Positions 19,438 through 31,504 of a DNA stretch of 64,000 nucleotides are shown in pieces (position 1 is the stretch's first letter; each line of letters begins with the position of its first letter). The position numbers and the translations under genes are program-made. The notes under the pieces were generated by a model, which was not told where the DNA came from, made no database searches, and saw only the letters and a list, made by a program, of their open reading frames with translations. Source of the stretch: Lonsdalea iberica (GTDB lineage Bacteria; Pseudomonadota; Gammaproteobacteria; Enterobacterales; Enterobacteriaceae); NCBI RefSeq assembly GCF_002111585.1, contig NZ_LUTP01000013.1, forward strand, positions 1 through 64,000, given 5' to 3'.

Positions 19438-20316
19438 ATGAAGTATGCATTGGGAGCCATCCTTTACTACTGGCCCAAAGCAGATATTGAGGCTTTTTAT
19501 CGGGCGGCCATGTCCAGCAGCGCGGATATCGTCTATCTCGGTGAGACCGTTTGCAGCAAGCGCCGTGGCATGAAAGTCAATGACTGGCTGGAAGTCGCCC
19601 GTCAGGTTTCCGCCAGCGGCAAACAGGTAGTTATTTCCACGCTGGCGCTGCTGCAAGCGCCCTCAGAGTTGAACGAACTCAAGCGTTACGTCGAAAACGG
19701 CGACTTTCTGATTGAGGCTAACGATCTCGGCGCCGTCAACATGGCAGAAGAGCACCACCTGCCGTTTGTCGCCGGGCATGCACTTAACTGCTACAACGCC
19801 TATACGCTGAGGCTGTTGCACAAACAAGGGATGGTCCGCTGGTGTATGCCGGTTGAGTTATCACGCGACTGGCTACAGCATCTGCTCAACCAGTGCGACG
19901 AACTCGGCTTCCGCGATAAGTTCGACGTCGAAGTGCTGAGCTACGGTCATCTGCCGCTGGCCTACTCTGCCCGGTGTTTTACCGCGCGCTCCGAAAATCG
20001 CCCCAAGGATGAGTGTGAAACCTGCTGCATTCATTATCCTCAGGGCCGTAAGGTGATGTCGCAAGAAAATCAGCAGGTATTCGTGCTCAACGGTATTCAG
20101 ACCCAGAGCGGGTATTGCTACAACCTCGGCAACGAGCTGACCTCCATGGAGGGTCTCGTGGATATCATCCGGCTCTCGCCGCTGGGACTAGAGACGCTGG
20201 AGGTACTCGAGCAGTTCCGCGCTAACGAACACGGCACGCGGCCGCTGCCGCTGCATCAAGAAAGGGAGTGCAATGGCTACTGGCGCCGCCTGCCTGGGCT
20301 GGAGCTAGTAGATTGA
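19438..20316 (+). CDS. ubiV: O2-independent ubiquinone hydroxylation protein UbiV
   Basis: A 292-residue U32-family partner of UbiU, also [4Fe-4S]-binding. Start ATG at 19438 has AGGAG 8 bp upstream. Cluster Cys candidates are in GETVCSKRRG (about residue 39), ARCFTAR (about 180), and the CETCCIHYP cluster (about 193-200). The operon ubiUV with divergent ubiT matches the E. coli yhbTUV arrangement. Confidence 0.95.
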   Translation: MKYALGAILYYWPKADIEAFYRAAMSSSADIVYLGETVCSKRRGMKVNDWLEVARQVSASGKQVVISTLALLQAPSELNELKRYVENGDFLIEANDLGAVNMAEEHHLPFVAGHALNCYNAYTLRLLHKQGMVRWCMPVELSRDWLQHLLNQCDELGFRDKFDVEVLSYGHLPLAYSARCFTARSENRPKDECETCCIHYPQGRKVMSQENQQVFVLNGIQTQSGYCYNLGNELTSMEGLVDIIRLSPLGLETLEVLEQFRANEHGTRPLPLHQERECNGYWRRLPGLELVD

Positions 20317-20456
20317 TCTTTCCGGATGCCTCGCAGTTTGGGGCGTCCGCACTCCTCATCCGCTACTGCCGCTGAATATTACGTACTATGATCATTCAAT
20401 ACTATTCTGCGGTTAGCCTGCTAACGGGTTGACCCACAATCCGCTGAGCCAAACCT

Positions 20457-21479
20457 ATGTCACAACAGCCTGTTACTTTCTCCGTACTGGATCTGGCCCC
20501 CATTCCTGTTGGGGCAACCCCGCGCGATGCCTTTCACCGCTCTCTGGATTTGGTCAGACATGCTGAGCAATGGGGGTATCATCGCTACTGGCTCGCCGAG
20601 CATCACAATATGACCGGTATCGCCAGCGCAGCCACTGCCGTTCTTCTCGGCTATTTGGCGGCAGGTACCGAACATATTCGACTGGGCTCCGGTGGCGTTA
20701 TGCTGCCCAACCATGCGCCGCTGGTGATCGCCGAACAGTTCGGAACGCTGGAATCACTGTATCCGGGACGTATCGATCTGGGACTGGGACGCGCACCGGG
20801 CAGCGACCGTCGCACCATGATAGCGTTGCGCCGTCATTTAAACGGCGGAGAGGATGATTTTCCTGCGGATGTTCAAGAGTTACAGCACTATCTGGCCCCC
20901 GCTCAGCCGGATCAAGCGGTGCAGGCCGTACCGGGTCAGGGACTCAACGTCCCGATCTGGCTGTTGGGGTCCAGCCTGTACAGCGCGCAGTTGGCCGCCG
21001 CGCTGGGGCTACCATTTGCTTTCGCCGCTCATTTCGCGCCGGATATGCTGATTCAGGCTTTGCAACTCTATCGCGAAAAATTCCAGCCGTCAGAGCAACA
21101 GTCGCAGCCCTATGCGATGGTCTGCGTTAATGTCGTCGCCGCGGAGAGCATGGCCGATGCGCGTTTCCTGTTTACGTCGCAACAGCAGCAGTTCATCAAT
21201 TTACGCCGTGGCGCACCGGGGCCGCTGCCCGCGCCGCTACAAGAGATGGATAGCATCTGGACACCCGCCGAACAACTTTCTGTGGAGCAGACATTGCGAC
21301 TCTCCATCGTGGGCGATCGCAAGCAGGTACGCCATGGATTACAGATGCTGCTGAGGCAAACCCAGGCGGATGAGCTAATGATTAATGCCTCAATCTTCGA
21401 GCATCAGGCCAGACTGCGTTCCTTTGAAATTGTGGCGGAATTACAGCAAGAAGTGGCGCGGGAAACGCGGATCGACTGA
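20457..21479 (+). CDS. yhbW: luciferase-like monooxygenase YhbW
   Basis: A 340-residue bacterial-luciferase-like flavin-dependent protein. Diagnostic sequences are [20 protein letters not shown] (about residues 44-63) and [16 protein letters not shown] (about 105-120). Its physiological substrate is unknown. Position after ubiUV and before deaD matches E. coli, except that mtr is absent here. Confidence 0.93.
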   Translation: MSQQPVTFSVLDLAPIPVGATPRDAFHRSLDLVRHAEQWGYHRYWLAEHHNMTGIASAATAVLLGYLAAGTEHIRLGSGGVMLPNHAPLVIAEQFGTLESLYPGRIDLGLGRAPGSDRRTMIALRRHLNGGEDDFPADVQELQHYLAPAQPDQAVQAVPGQGLNVPIWLLGSSLYSAQLAAALGLPFAFAAHFAPDMLIQALQLYREKFQPSEQQSQPYAMVCVNVVAAESMADARFLFTSQQQQFINLRRGAPGPLPAPLQEMDSIWTPAEQLSVEQTLRLSIVGDRKQVRHGLQMLLRQTQADELMINASIFEHQARLRSFEIVAELQQEVARETRID

Positions 21480-21488
21480 CATAAAAAA

Positions 21489-21509
21489 AGCCAGCCCAAA
21501 GGCTGGCTT
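21489..21509. terminator. bidirectional terminator between yhbW and deaD
   Basis: AAGCCAGCC, loop CAAA, GGCTGGCTT. It is preceded by an A-run (T-run for the minus strand) and lies between convergent genes. Confidence 0.85.
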
Positions 21510-21539
21510 AATACGTGTTACCACGTTAGTCCGACGTCA

Positions 21540-23386
21540 TTACGAGTTGGACGGCTGACGTGGCGCACGGTTACCGCGACGTTCACCACCGCCTTCACGA
21601 CGTTCGCCGCTGAAAGAGCGACCGCGACCACCGTTACCCGGACGACCACCGTTAGGACGGTCACCGAATGAACGACCACCACGGCCGCCGTCACGACGCT
21701 CGTGCGGCTGAGCATCGCCCAGAAGCTGCATGTTCATCGGTTTGTTGAGAATACGCGTGCGCGTGAAGTGTGACAGAATATCGCCCGGCATCCCTTTCGG
21801 CAGCTCAATCGTAGAATGAGTACCGAACAGTTTGATGTTACCGATGTAACGGCTGCTGATGTCGCCTTCATTTGCAATCGCGCCCACAATGTGACGAACT
21901 TCAACGCCATCATCACGGCCCACTTCGATGCGATACAGTTCCATATCACCGACATCACGACGCTCACGACGCTGCGGACGGTCACCGTCGCGCGCATTAT
22001 CACGGCGACGTTCGAAACGATCGTCACGATCGCGCATTTCACGACGCGGACGGCGATCGAATACCGGATCCGGCGGCAGAATCAGCGGACGTTCGCCCTG
22101 CGCCATTTTCAGCAGCGCAGCAGCCAGCGTTTCCATATCCAGCTCTTCCTGCGGCTGCAGTTTAGCCAGCAGCGCACGGTACATATCCAGATCGCTGCTT
22201 TCCAGCTGAACTTGAACCTTGGCGGCAAACTTGGCCAGACGGCGTTCGCCCAGCAGTTCTGCATTCGGGAGTTCCACTTCAGGGATAGTCAGCTTCATGG
22301 TGCGTTCAACGTTACGCAGCAGACGACGTTCGCGGTTATCAACGAACAGGATTGCACGACCGGCACGTCCCGCACGACCAGTACGGCCGATACGGTGAAC
22401 GTAGGATTCCGCATCCATCGGGATATCGTAGTTCACAACCAGGCTGATGCGGTCAACATCCAGACCGCGTGCAGCAACGTCAGTTGCGATCAGGATATCC
22501 AGGCGACCGTTCTTCAGACGCTCCAGCGTTTGTTCACGCAGGGCCTGGTTCATGTCGCCGTTAAGCGCGGCGCTGTTGTAACCGCTGCGCTCCAACGCTT
22601 CAGCCACTTCCAGCGTCGCATTTTTAGTACGTACGAAGATAATCGCCGCATCGAAATCTTCCGCTTCAAGGAAACGGATCAGCGCTTCGTTTTTACGAAC
22701 GCCGTGCACCATCCAGTAGCTCTGGCTGATATCCGGACGCGTCGTCAGACTTGACTGGATACGCACTTCCTGCGGATCTTTCATGAATCGACGAGTAATA
22801 CGACGAATCGCTTCCGGCATCGTCGCGGAGAACAGCGCAGTCTGATGTTCAGCCGGGATCTGCGCCATGATGTTTTCTACGTCTTCGATGAAGCCCATAC
22901 GCAGCATTTCATCGGCTTCATCCAGAACCAGACCGCTCAGGTTGGACAGGTCCAGCGTGCCGCGTTTCAGGTGGTCAAGCAAACGACCCGGCGTACCGAC
23001 CACGATCTGCGGTCCCTGGCGCAAAGCGCGCAGCTGTACGTCATAACGCTGGCCGCCGTACAGGGCAACCACGTTGACGCCGTGCATATGTTTAGCGAAG
23101 TCATTACAGGCTTCAGATACCTGAACCGCCAGCTCACGAGTCGGCGCCAGCACCAGAATCTGCGGTGCTTTCAGTTCAGGTTTCAGGTTATTCAGTAACG
23201 GAACCGCAAACGCGGCGGTTTTACCGCTGCCGGTCTGTGCCATACCCAGCACATCACGACCATTCAGCAGGTGAGGAATACATTCCGCCTGGATCGGCGA
23301 AGGCTTTTCGTAGCCAGATCGGTCAGGGCATTAATAATCGGAGCAGACAGCCCCAAATCGGCAAAAGAGGTTTCAAGCTTAGTCAT
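21540..23386 (-). pseudogene. deaD: ATP-dependent RNA helicase DeaD (CsdA), frameshifted near the start
   Basis: Cold-shock DEAD-box helicase for ribosome assembly and mRNA decay. The first 22 codons from 23386 (MTKLETSFADLGL... ending NALTDL) are in one frame. The rest, from [11 protein letters not shown] and [16 protein letters not shown] onward, is in another. Adding one base to the CC at 23314-23315 (plus strand) restores 615 residues with the Q motif. Helicase motifs are intact: [34 protein letters not shown]. The C-terminal part has the RNA-binding domain and a Gly/Arg-rich tail. As written, only an internal start near 23252 could give an N-truncated protein lacking the Q motif. Confidence 0.92.
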
Positions 23387-23453
23387 GTACACGTGCCTCG
23401 TAGATGGCGGCCAGTCTACATAACTCGTCGAGAAAATTTTCAGTCATTTTCAT
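23379..23453 (-). CDS. yrbN: small protein YrbN, leader ORF of deaD
   Basis: A 24-residue ORF reading MKMTENFLDELCRLAAIYEA then RVHD, nearly the same as the E. coli small protein YrbN. Its stop overlaps the deaD ATG by 8 bp, so deaD translation is probably coupled to it. A second in-frame ATG at 23447 is possible. It lies between nlpI and deaD as in E. coli. Confidence 0.85.
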   Translation of the reverse strand: MKMTENFLDELCRLAAIYEARVHD

Positions 23454-23560
23454 TGAAAAGTGTGAACCGGCTCAAATTGGATTAAAAAGCGAACAAAAAA
23501 GCCCTCACCAGTTAAGGCGATGGAAATCGTTTTGATTCCAGGCTGAATAATGTTCGTCAG

Positions 23561-24445
23561 CTATTGCTGGTCCGATCCTGATAGGTCGTCTTGCTCTTGG
23601 CCTAACTGCGCCAATTCCAACAATGCATAGCGGTGCTCAACAAAGTTATGAACGTTGTTAGCTACCGTCAGCTTGAACAGCGCCGAAGCGGTGTCCTTGT
23701 CCCCCAGACTTAGGTAATGCTTACCTAAATAGAAGTCAGTTTCACTGAGATGCTCAGCGAGCGAAGTGTTATCCTTTGCTTCTTCCTGCAAGCGCTGCAT
23801 CAGTGTCTTTTCACTGATATCGCCCAGGTAGAATTCGACAATAGTCCATCCCCATACACCTTTCTTTGCTCCCTCGTAGCGCGTTCTTAATGCGCTTACG
23901 GCCTTATCCGGGTCGATTTCTCTTTCGACCAGATACAGCCACAAGGAACGGAAAGGATCATTGGGATCGTCTCGATAAAACGCTAGCAGATCATCCTGCG
24001 CCAATTGGTACCGACCGCCGTAGTACAAGGCGATCCCCCGATTGAGACGCACATAATTATAAGTTGGATCAAGCTCTAGTACAGAATCAAACGCTTCATA
24101 GGCAGCATCAAAATTGCCTGCCTGCGTTAAGTAAATCCCCAGATAATTGAAAACCTCTGGGATGTCGGGACGGATAGAAAGCGCTTGTGAAAAATCATTT
24201 CGCGCCAATGCCCGTAGCCCTAAGCTATCATACAGCACTCCGCGCTCATATAACAGCTGTGCTCGTTCATCAGGAGTGAGCGCTCGGCTGGCCAGGATTT
24301 GCTCCATACGAGCCAGAATGACTTCCTGCTGCAGCGTGGGCTGCAACGGGACCGCCAAAACGGCATTTTTGCGCCAATCCATACTGCTACATCCTGCCAG
24401 CATGAGTGCTGCCGCGACATATGACCAGCGCAAGAAAGGCTTCAT
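23561..24445 (-). CDS. nlpI: lipoprotein NlpI
   Basis: A 294-residue outer-membrane lipoprotein with tetratricopeptide repeats. It acts as an adaptor for the Prc protease and for peptidoglycan endopeptidases such as MepS. The lipobox is LAGC, with signal peptide residues 1-18 ([18 protein letters not shown]). TPR units run through about residues 62-200 ([40 protein letters not shown]). The start at 24445 gives the E. coli length; the longer frame upstream is not used. It lies between pnp and deaD. Confidence 0.96.
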   Translation of the reverse strand: MKPFLRWSYVAAALMLAGCSSMDWRKNAVLAVPLQPTLQQEVILARMEQILASRALTPDERAQLLYERGVLYDSLGLRALARNDFSQALSIRPDIPEVFNYLGIYLTQAGNFDAAYEAFDSVLELDPTYNYVRLNRGIALYYGGRYQLAQDDLLAFYRDDPNDPFRSLWLYLVEREIDPDKAVSALRTRYEGAKKGVWGWTIVEFYLGDISEKTLMQRLQEEAKDNTSLAEHLSETDFYLGKHYLSLGDKDTASALFKLTVANNVHNFVEHRYALLELAQLGQEQDDLSGSDQQ

Positions 24446-24572
24446 TACCCACTCCCGAAGAAGACAAACAAAGGATGAACATCCTGTCCCGCGACGGTTT
24501 CTATAAGGATATCCGCTCCCTATCATACACGCAGCTCCCTAACTCGGTAAGGAGCTGCTAAAGGATTATCCG

Positions 24573-26693
24573 TTATTCTTGGTCTGGGGCTGCCGCAGGT
24601 TCCTGAGACTGAGGCGTCGCTTCCTTCATGCTCAGGCGGACACGACCCTGACGGTCGACTTCCAGTACCTTAACGGGAACTTCCTGACCCATTTCCAGAT
24701 AATCAGTCACTTTCTCAACACGCTTGTCGGCGATCTGAGAGATGTGAACCAAACCTTCTTTACCGCCGCCAATAGCGACAAACGCGCCGAAATCAACGAT
24801 ACGGGTTACTTTACCCTGATAGATACGGCCGACTTCGATTTCAGCCGTGATTTCTTCGATACGGCGAATCGCGTGTTTAGCTTTTTCACCGTCGGTAGAA
24901 GCAATTTTCACCGTACCATCATCTTCGATTTCGATCGTCGTACCGGTTTCTTCGGTCAAAGCACGGATGACTGAGCCGCCTTTACCGATAACATCTTTGA
25001 TCTTATCAGTGCTGATTTTGATGGTATGAATACGCGGTGCGAATTCAGAGATATCGCCACGCGGCGTGCTGATCGCTTCTTCCATCACGCCCAAGATGTG
25101 CAAACGCGCGCCTTTGGCCTGGTTCAGCGCCACCTGCATGATTTCACGGGTAATGCCTTCGATCTTGATATCCATCTGCAGCGCGGTGACGCCATCACGG
25201 CTACCAGCAACTTTGAAGTCCATGTCGCCCAGGTGGTCTTCATCACCCAGAATGTCAGACAGTACGACGAAGTTCTCGCCTTCTTTCACCAGACCCATCG
25301 CAATACCGGCAACAGCCGCTTTGATCGGCACGCCTGCATCCATGAGCGCCAGTGAAGCACCACATACGGAAGCCATGGATGAAGAACCATTGGACTCCGT
25401 GATTTCAGAAACCACACGTACGGTGTACGGGAATTCGCTCGCCTTCGGCATAACGGCCAACACGCCGCGTTTCGCCAGACGACCGTGACCGATCTCACGA
25501 CGTTTAGGCGATCCGACCATACCCGTTTCACCCACAGAGTAAGGAGGGAAGTTATAGTGTAGCAGGAAGCGGTCGGTGCGCTCGCCGGTCAGTTCGTCAA
25601 TGGTCTGCGCGTCGCGTTCTGTACCCAGAGTGGCGGTCACCAGCGCCTGAGTTTCACCGCGAGTGAACAGTGCAGAACCATGCGTACGCGGCAGAACGCC
25701 TGTGCGAACGTCCAGACCACGGATCATATCTTTTTCACGACCATCGATACGCGGCTCGCCGCTCAGAACACGGCTACGAACGACATTTTTCTCAACACTG
25801 CCCAGAATGTCGCTGATTTCACCTTCGTCCAGCGTTTCGTCTTCGGCCAGCAGCGTAGCAGCGACATCAGATTTGATGACATCGACCTGAGCATAACGCT
25901 CCTGCTTCTCGGTGATACGGTAAGCGTCACCGAGACGGGATTCGGACAGCGCTTTCACACGGCTGTACAGCGTTTCATTCACTTCTGGCGCATGCCATTC
26001 CCATTTCGGCTTGCCAGCTTCTGCGACCAGAGAATTGATATTCTCAATCACAACCTGCTGCTGTTCGTGACCAAAAACAACCGCGCCCAACATCTGATCT
26101 TCGCTCAGCAGGTCGGCTTCTGATTCCACCATCAGCACAGCACCTTCTGTACCAGCGACAACCAGATCCAGACGACTCTCTTTCAGCTCATCGGTGGTCG
26201 GGTTAAGCACGTACTGGTCGTTGATGTAACCGACGCGAGCGCAGCCGATCGGGCCGTTGAACGGAATGCCAGACAGGCTCAGCGCAGCGGATGCGCCGAT
26301 CATCGCGACGATATCCGGGTTCACCTGCGGATTCACGGAAACAACGGTAGCGATAACCTGAACTTCATTCAGGAAACCTTCCGGGAACAGCGGACGAATA
26401 GGACGGTCAATCAGGCGAGAAATCAGTGTTTCGCCTTCGCTCGGACGCCCTTCACGACGGAAGAAGCCACCCGGGAAGCGGCCAGCAGCGTAAGTACGCT
26501 CCTGATAGTTGACGGTCAGCGGGAAGAATCCCTGACCCGGTTTAGGCTGTTTAGCGCCGACAACAGTAACGAATACCGCGGTGTCGTCCATGCTAACCAT
26601 AACGGCAGCCGTGGCCTGACGAGCCATCATACCGGTTTCGATGGTGACGGTATGCTGACCATATTGGAATTTACGAATGATCGGATTTAGCAA
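24573..26693 (-). CDS. pnp: polyribonucleotide nucleotidyltransferase (PNPase)
   Basis: A 706-residue 3'-5' phosphorolytic exoribonuclease, a degradosome component. It has two RNase PH domains (about 1-210 and 310-550), a KH domain ([19 protein letters not shown], about 560-580) and an S1 domain ([20 protein letters not shown], about 630-650). The start is TTG at 26693 ([12 protein letters not shown]), the codon also used by E. coli pnp, with AAGGA 8 bp upstream. In E. coli the leader is cut by RNase III and the gene is autoregulated; the long leader to rpsO fits this. Confidence 0.95.
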   Translation of the reverse strand: MLNPIIRKFQYGQHTVTIETGMMARQATAAVMVSMDDTAVFVTVVGAKQPKPGQGFFPLTVNYQERTYAAGRFPGGFFRREGRPSEGETLISRLIDRPIRPLFPEGFLNEVQVIATVVSVNPQVNPDIVAMIGASAALSLSGIPFNGPIGCARVGYINDQYVLNPTTDELKESRLDLVVAGTEGAVLMVESEADLLSEDQMLGAVVFGHEQQQVVIENINSLVAEAGKPKWEWHAPEVNETLYSRVKALSESRLGDAYRITEKQERYAQVDVIKSDVAATLLAEDETLDEGEISDILGSVEKNVVRSRVLSGEPRIDGREKDMIRGLDVRTGVLPRTHGSALFTRGETQALVTATLGTERDAQTIDELTGERTDRFLLHYNFPPYSVGETGMVGSPKRREIGHGRLAKRGVLAVMPKASEFPYTVRVVSEITESNGSSSMASVCGASLALMDAGVPIKAAVAGIAMGLVKEGENFVVLSDILGDEDHLGDMDFKVAGSRDGVTALQMDIKIEGITREIMQVALNQAKGARLHILGVMEEAISTPRGDISEFAPRIHTIKISTDKIKDVIGKGGSVIRALTEETGTTIEIEDDGTVKIASTDGEKAKHAIRRIEEITAEIEVGRIYQGKVTRIVDFGAFVAIGGGKEGLVHISQIADKRVEKVTDYLEMGQEVPVKVLEVDRQGRVRLSMKEATPQSQEPAAAPDQE

Positions 26694-26911
26694 AATTATA
26701 TCCTTGTCACAGAGGGTTGCTGCGCCACTTATCTCGGACGCTACAGACCAGTTTACACCCGATCCAGTCACTACATCCTCGCGACTAATGACAATCTTCA
26801 ATCTGCTCCTCGGCAGAATAAAGTCTCTCATTAGCCGCGCGAATAGCTGTAATAACGGACCATTTTTTACTTCAGCAATACATTACTCTGTTTCAGCAAC
26901 GCATCCTAGAA

Positions 26912-26937
26912 GAAAGGGGCCATAATAGGCCCCTTTC
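26912..26937 (-). terminator. rpsO terminator in the pnp leader region
   Basis: GAAAGGGGCC, a 6-nt loop, then GGCCCCTTTC, followed on the minus strand by TT. It separates rpsO from pnp, as in E. coli, where readthrough feeds pnp. Confidence 0.8.
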
Positions 26938-26954
26938 TACTGAAACTCGTCGGA

Positions 26955-27242
<288 letters not shown>

Positions 27243-27336
27243 TTATATAAGATAAAAAGGGTGCCGATCTCTAATTCAGCGACCCGGTACTTGAGCCGCG
27301 CTATTCTACCCGCAGTATAAGGTGATAGCAAGGCGG

Positions 27337-28293
27337 TCAAACAACCTCAGGTTCGGGGTATTCGACCACCAGACGGCGAGGTGCAACGCGGCCTTCATCG
27401 TCGATAACGCCCATACCAATAAACTTTCGCGCGTCGCCTTCTGTAATGCGTACCATCCCTTCATCAGGGGCGTTGGCGGCACGCACCGCCTGTCCCAATT
27501 TCAGGTATCCGGCAACGACTTCCGGCAGATTGACCTCAGGAAATTCCTGAACAGCGCTGTCCATCGGCAAAAGTAGAGGATCAAGCAGCGCGCCGACTGG
27601 CTGTTCTTCTTCAGCGGCACGATCGGCCAACGCTCGCAGCTGTTCCAACGTAACCATCCGTTCTACCGGATACGTTGCCACCTGGAGTCGGCGCAGATAA
27701 ATCACATGTGCGCCGCAGCCAAGTTTTTCACCCAGATCGTCAATAATCGTACGGATGTAAGTGCCCTTTGAACAATGAATCTCCAGTTCCAGCTCATCCC
27801 CTTCCCAACGAATCTGCTGCAGCTCATAGACCGTGATTTCACGCGCTTCGCGAGGAACGGTTTGCCCCTGACGGGCATATTCGTATAGCGGGCGTCCCTG
27901 ATATTTCAGAGCAGAAAACATGGACGGGACCTGCGGGGTTGTACCACGAAATCCATCCAATGCCTGCGCCAACGCGTCGGGTGTAAACTTCACAGGACGC
28001 TCTTCGACGACGTTACCATCGGCATCCGATGTATCCGTCCGCTGGCCCAACCGAGCAATTACGCGATAACGTTTGTCTGAGTCCAGCAAATGCTGGGAAA
28101 ACTTGGTCGCTTCACCCAGACAAATCGGCAGCATCCCCGTCGCAAGCGGGTCCAGCGCGCCAGTATGTCCGGCCTTGTTAGCATTAAAGAGACGTTTAAC
28201 TTTTTGCAGCACATCGTTGGACGATGTTCCCTGCTGTTTATCCAGCAGCAGAACGCCATGAACGTCCCGGCCGCGACGACGAGGACGCCCCAT
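27337..28293 (-). CDS. truB: tRNA pseudouridine(55) synthase
   Basis: A 318-residue enzyme that makes psi55 in the T-loop of tRNAs. The catalytic Asp is in [15 protein letters not shown] (about residues 43-57), with [19 protein letters not shown] further on. A C-terminal PUA domain includes the [20 protein letters not shown] segment. Its ATG overlaps the rbfA stop by one base. Confidence 0.97.
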   Translation of the reverse strand: MGRPRRRGRDVHGVLLLDKQQGTSSNDVLQKVKRLFNANKAGHTGALDPLATGMLPICLGEATKFSQHLLDSDKRYRVIARLGQRTDTSDADGNVVEERPVKFTPDALAQALDGFRGTTPQVPSMFSALKYQGRPLYEYARQGQTVPREAREITVYELQQIRWEGDELELEIHCSKGTYIRTIIDDLGEKLGCGAHVIYLRRLQVATYPVERMVTLEQLRALADRAAEEEQPVGALLDPLLLPMDSAVQEFPEVNLPEVVAGYLKLGQAVRAANAPDEGMVRITEGDARKFIGMGVIDDEGRVAPRRLVVEYPEPEVV

Positions 28294-28697
28294 CAGTCCT
28301 CCCGATCTTCATCCGAAGAGGAAGAAGAGCGACGCTCGGCATCTTTTCTGACGACATTGGTCACCAGATTCGACATCCGCATACCTTCAACCAACGAGTT
28401 GTCGTAGGAGAAGGTCAGCTCGGGCACCACGCGCAGGCGCATTGCTTTACCCAGCAGTACGCGAATAAATCCGGAGGCGTCTTGCAACGCTTTGATGCCG
28501 GTTTTCACCTGCTCGGGCTCGTTATCGTTTAGAAAGGTCACGAAAACTTTGGCGTAAGCCAGATCGCGGGACATTTCAACCCCAGAGATGGTCGCCATAC
28601 CCACGCGCGGATCTTTTACTTCGCGCTGCAGAATGATGGCGATCTCTTTTTGCATTTCCTGCGCCACACGCTGTGTGCGGCTATATTCTTTTGCCAT
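28293..28697 (-). CDS. rbfA: 30S ribosome-binding factor A
   Basis: A 134-residue KH-like protein that binds pre-30S subunits for late 16S processing and cold adaptation. The start at 28697 ([20 protein letters not shown]) matches the family; the longer upstream frame is not used. The C-terminus is Ser/Asp-rich ([11 protein letters not shown]). It sits between infB and truB. Confidence 0.97.
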   Translation of the reverse strand: MAKEYSRTQRVAQEMQKEIAIILQREVKDPRVGMATISGVEMSRDLAYAKVFVTFLNDNEPEQVKTGIKALQDASGFIRVLLGKAMRLRVVPELTFSYDNSLVEGMRMSNLVTNVVRKDAERRSSSSSDEDRED

Positions 28698-28773
28698 GAT
28701 AAACCTCACGGAAAAATGAGGGGGCACAAAGGCCCCCTCACTGGAAAAGTAGAATGGTGTGGCGATGGAAGTA

Positions 28774-31479
28774 TTACGCAATAGAGCGTTTAATCTCGAT
28801 GATTTCGAACACTTCGATCATATCGCCAGAACGAACATCATTGTAGTTCTTAACGCCGATACCACATTCCATGCCGTTACGAACTTCATTGACGTCATCT
28901 TTGAAGCGACGCAGAGATTCCAGTTCGCCCTCATAGATAACGACGTTATCACGCAGTACACGGATTGGGTTATGACGTTTAACCACACCCTCGGTCACCA
29001 TACAGCCTGCGATTGCGCCAAATTTCGGTGATTTGAACACGTCGCGAACTTCAGCCAGACCAATGATTTCCTGCTTGTACTCAGGCGCCAGCATACCGCT
29101 CATTGCCTGCTTAACTTCATCAATGAGATCATAGATGACTGAGTAATAGCGCAGATCCAGACTTTCTGCTTCGACAACTCGGCGAGCGGAAGCGTCTGCA
29201 CGCACGTTAAAGCCCAACAGAATAGCGTTGGATGCCGCAGCCAGCGTAGCGTCCGTTTCAGTAATCCCACCCACGCCAGAACCGACAATTTTGACTTTCA
29301 CTTCGTCGGTAGACAGCTTCATGAGAGAGTCGGAAATCGCTTCGCAAGAACCCTGTACGTCGGACTTCAACACGATGTTCAATTCAGAAACTTCGCCTTC
29401 GCTCATGTTCGCAAACATGTTTTCCAGTTTAGACTTCTGCTGGCGAGCCAGTTTGACTTCACGGAATTTGCCCTGACGATACAGCGCGACTTCACGTGCT
29501 TTCTTCTCATCGCGAACGACTGTCGCTTCGTCACCTGCTGCCGGCACGCCGGACAAGCCCAGAATTTCGACAGGAATAGAGGGGCCCGCTGTGGCGACTT
29601 CGCGTCCCAACTCGTCACGCATCGCACGAACACGACCATACTCGAAGCCACACAGGACGATATCGCCTTTGTTCAAGGTACCTTCACGAACCAAGACAGT
29701 CGCAACCGGACCACGGCCTTTATCCAGGAAGGATTCGATCACCGCGCCACTAGCCATACCGTTACGGATTGCTTTCAGCTCCAGAACTTCGGACTGCAGC
29801 AGAATAGCGTCCAGCAGTTCATCGATACCCGTACCCGATTTGGCAGAAACGTGTACGAACTGGCTTTCGCCGCCCCAGTCTTCCGGCATGATGCCGTGCT
29901 GAGACAGTTCGGTTTTAACGCGATCCGGATCGGCTTCCAGCTTATCGATTTTATTTACAGCAACGACAACCGGCACTTTGGCGGCTTTAGCATGCTGAAT
30001 AGCTTCGATAGTCTGCGGCATCACGCCATCATCTGCGGCAACCACTAGAACGACGATATCTGTCGCCTGCGCACCACGTGCACGCATTGCGGTAAACGCG
30101 GCGTGTCCTGGGGTATCCAGGAAGGTAATCATGCCGTTGTCGGTTTCTACGTGGTAGGCACCGATGTGCTGAGTGATACCACCCGCTTCGCCAGAGGCGA
30201 CTTTGGTAGAGCGAATATAGTCGAGCAGAGACGTTTTACCATGGTCGACGTGACCCATGATAGTGACGACAGGCGCACGCGGTTCAGCAGCGGCACCGGT
30301 ATCACGATCGCTCATCAGCGCTTCTTCCAGCTCATTTTCGCGGCGCAAGATCACTTTGTGACCCATTTCTTCCGCAACAAGCTGAGCCGTTTCCTGGTCG
30401 ATAACCTGGTTAATGGTCGCCATTGCGCCCAGACGCATCATCGTTTTGATGACCTGAGAACCTTTAACGGCCATCTTGTTCGCGAGTTCAGCCACCGTCA
30501 CGGTTTCGCCAATCACTACATCGCGGTTGACCGCCTGGGCAGGCTTGTTAAAGCTCTGCTGCAGAGTGCTTGGTTTACGTTTGCCTTTACCACCGCGAGT
30601 TACAGCGCGCGCTTCTTCGCGATCGGCTTTAGATTCAGACAGGCGACTGCCTTTCTTCTGCTTGGTCGCTTTACCGCCGCGAGTGCGAGCACGACGTTCG
30701 CCTTCAACCTTGCGGTCATTTTCATCTTCGGCTTCACGTGCATGATGCGATGTCGTTACGTGGTAGTCAGAAGTTTCGGTTTCGTCTTTCTGATTTTCCC
30801 AACGACCGGCGTTTTCTTCAGCCATGCGGCGAGCTTCTTCTGCCACGCGGCGGGCTTCTTCTTCAACCTTCTGGCGTGCCGCTTCTTCCGCTTTGCGCTT
30901 AAGCTCTGCTGCTTCGGCTTCGCGACGCGCTTTCTCAGCCTGAGCTGGTTTGGTCATGGTGTTGTTTTGTTGATTGGTCACTTTTTCTTTTTCCGCTCCG
31001 TCGCGCTTAGCTTTGTCGGCGGCCTCACGTTTGGCTTGCTCTTCAGCAGCGCGCTTCGCTTTTTCAGCAGCTTCGCGCTGGGCTTTTTCTTCAGCCTCGC
31101 GTTTAGTCTGCTCTTCAGCAGCGCGTTGTGCCTGTTCTTCCGCTTCTCGCCGCGCCAGCTCTTCTTCGGAGGCCTGCTGACCATCCTGAGAATCGCGTTT
31201 TACATAAGTGCGTTTCTTGCGGACTTCGATCTGTACCGCTTTACTCTTACCACCGGTACTTGGAACATTCAATGTGCTGCGCGTTTTGCGCTGCAGCGTC
31301 AGTTTACCCGGCGCACTGCCGCGTTCACGGTTCAGGTGCGCCAGCAAGCTTTCTTTCTCGTGCTGGGTCACAGAGTCTGATGCGGACTTGGTTATACCGG
31401 CATCAGCAAACTGCTGTATCAGGCGGTCAACCGGAGTCTGAATCTCTGCGGCCAGCGATTTTACGGTTACATCTGTCAT
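28774..31479 (-). CDS. infB: translation initiation factor IF-2
   Basis: A 901-residue GTPase that brings fMet-tRNA to the 30S subunit. It has an N-terminal domain, a long charged Ala/Glu/Lys/Arg-rich linker (about residues 100-240), then the G domain: GHVDHGKT (about 410), [17 protein letters not shown]. Domains II and IV follow for fMet-tRNA binding. E. coli infB also makes shorter forms from internal starts. Part of the rimP-nusA-infB-rbfA-truB-rpsO-pnp operon. Confidence 0.98.
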   Translation of the reverse strand: MTDVTVKSLAAEIQTPVDRLIQQFADAGITKSASDSVTQHEKESLLAHLNRERGSAPGKLTLQRKTRSTLNVPSTGGKSKAVQIEVRKKRTYVKRDSQDGQQASEEELARREAEEQAQRAAEEQTKREAEEKAQREAAEKAKRAAEEQAKREAADKAKRDGAEKEKVTNQQNNTMTKPAQAEKARREAEAAELKRKAEEAARQKVEEEARRVAEEARRMAEENAGRWENQKDETETSDYHVTTSHHAREAEDENDRKVEGERRARTRGGKATKQKKGSRLSESKADREEARAVTRGGKGKRKPSTLQQSFNKPAQAVNRDVVIGETVTVAELANKMAVKGSQVIKTMMRLGAMATINQVIDQETAQLVAEEMGHKVILRRENELEEALMSDRDTGAAAEPRAPVVTIMGHVDHGKTSLLDYIRSTKVASGEAGGITQHIGAYHVETDNGMITFLDTPGHAAFTAMRARGAQATDIVVLVVAADDGVMPQTIEAIQHAKAAKVPVVVAVNKIDKLEADPDRVKTELSQHGIMPEDWGGESQFVHVSAKSGTGIDELLDAILLQSEVLELKAIRNGMASGAVIESFLDKGRGPVATVLVREGTLNKGDIVLCGFEYGRVRAMRDELGREVATAGPSIPVEILGLSGVPAAGDEATVVRDEKKAREVALYRQGKFREVKLARQQKSKLENMFANMSEGEVSELNIVLKSDVQGSCEAISDSLMKLSTDEVKVKIVGSGVGGITETDATLAAASNAILLGFNVRADASARRVVEAESLDLRYYSVIYDLIDEVKQAMSGMLAPEYKQEIIGLAEVRDVFKSPKFGAIAGCMVTEGVVKRHNPIRVLRDNVVIYEGELESLRRFKDDVNEVRNGMECGIGVKNYNDVRSGDMIEVFEIIEIKRSIA

Positions 31480-31504
31480 GCTGTTCCTTTCCTGCTACAG
31501 TTCG

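Noticed and set aside
21816-22754. 312-codon plus-strand frame opposite deaD
   Set aside because: Antisense shadow of helicase coding sequence; low-complexity translation.
30103-31380. 425-codon plus-strand frame opposite infB
   Set aside because: Phe/Arg-rich antisense of the charged IF-2 linker; no SD and no domain.
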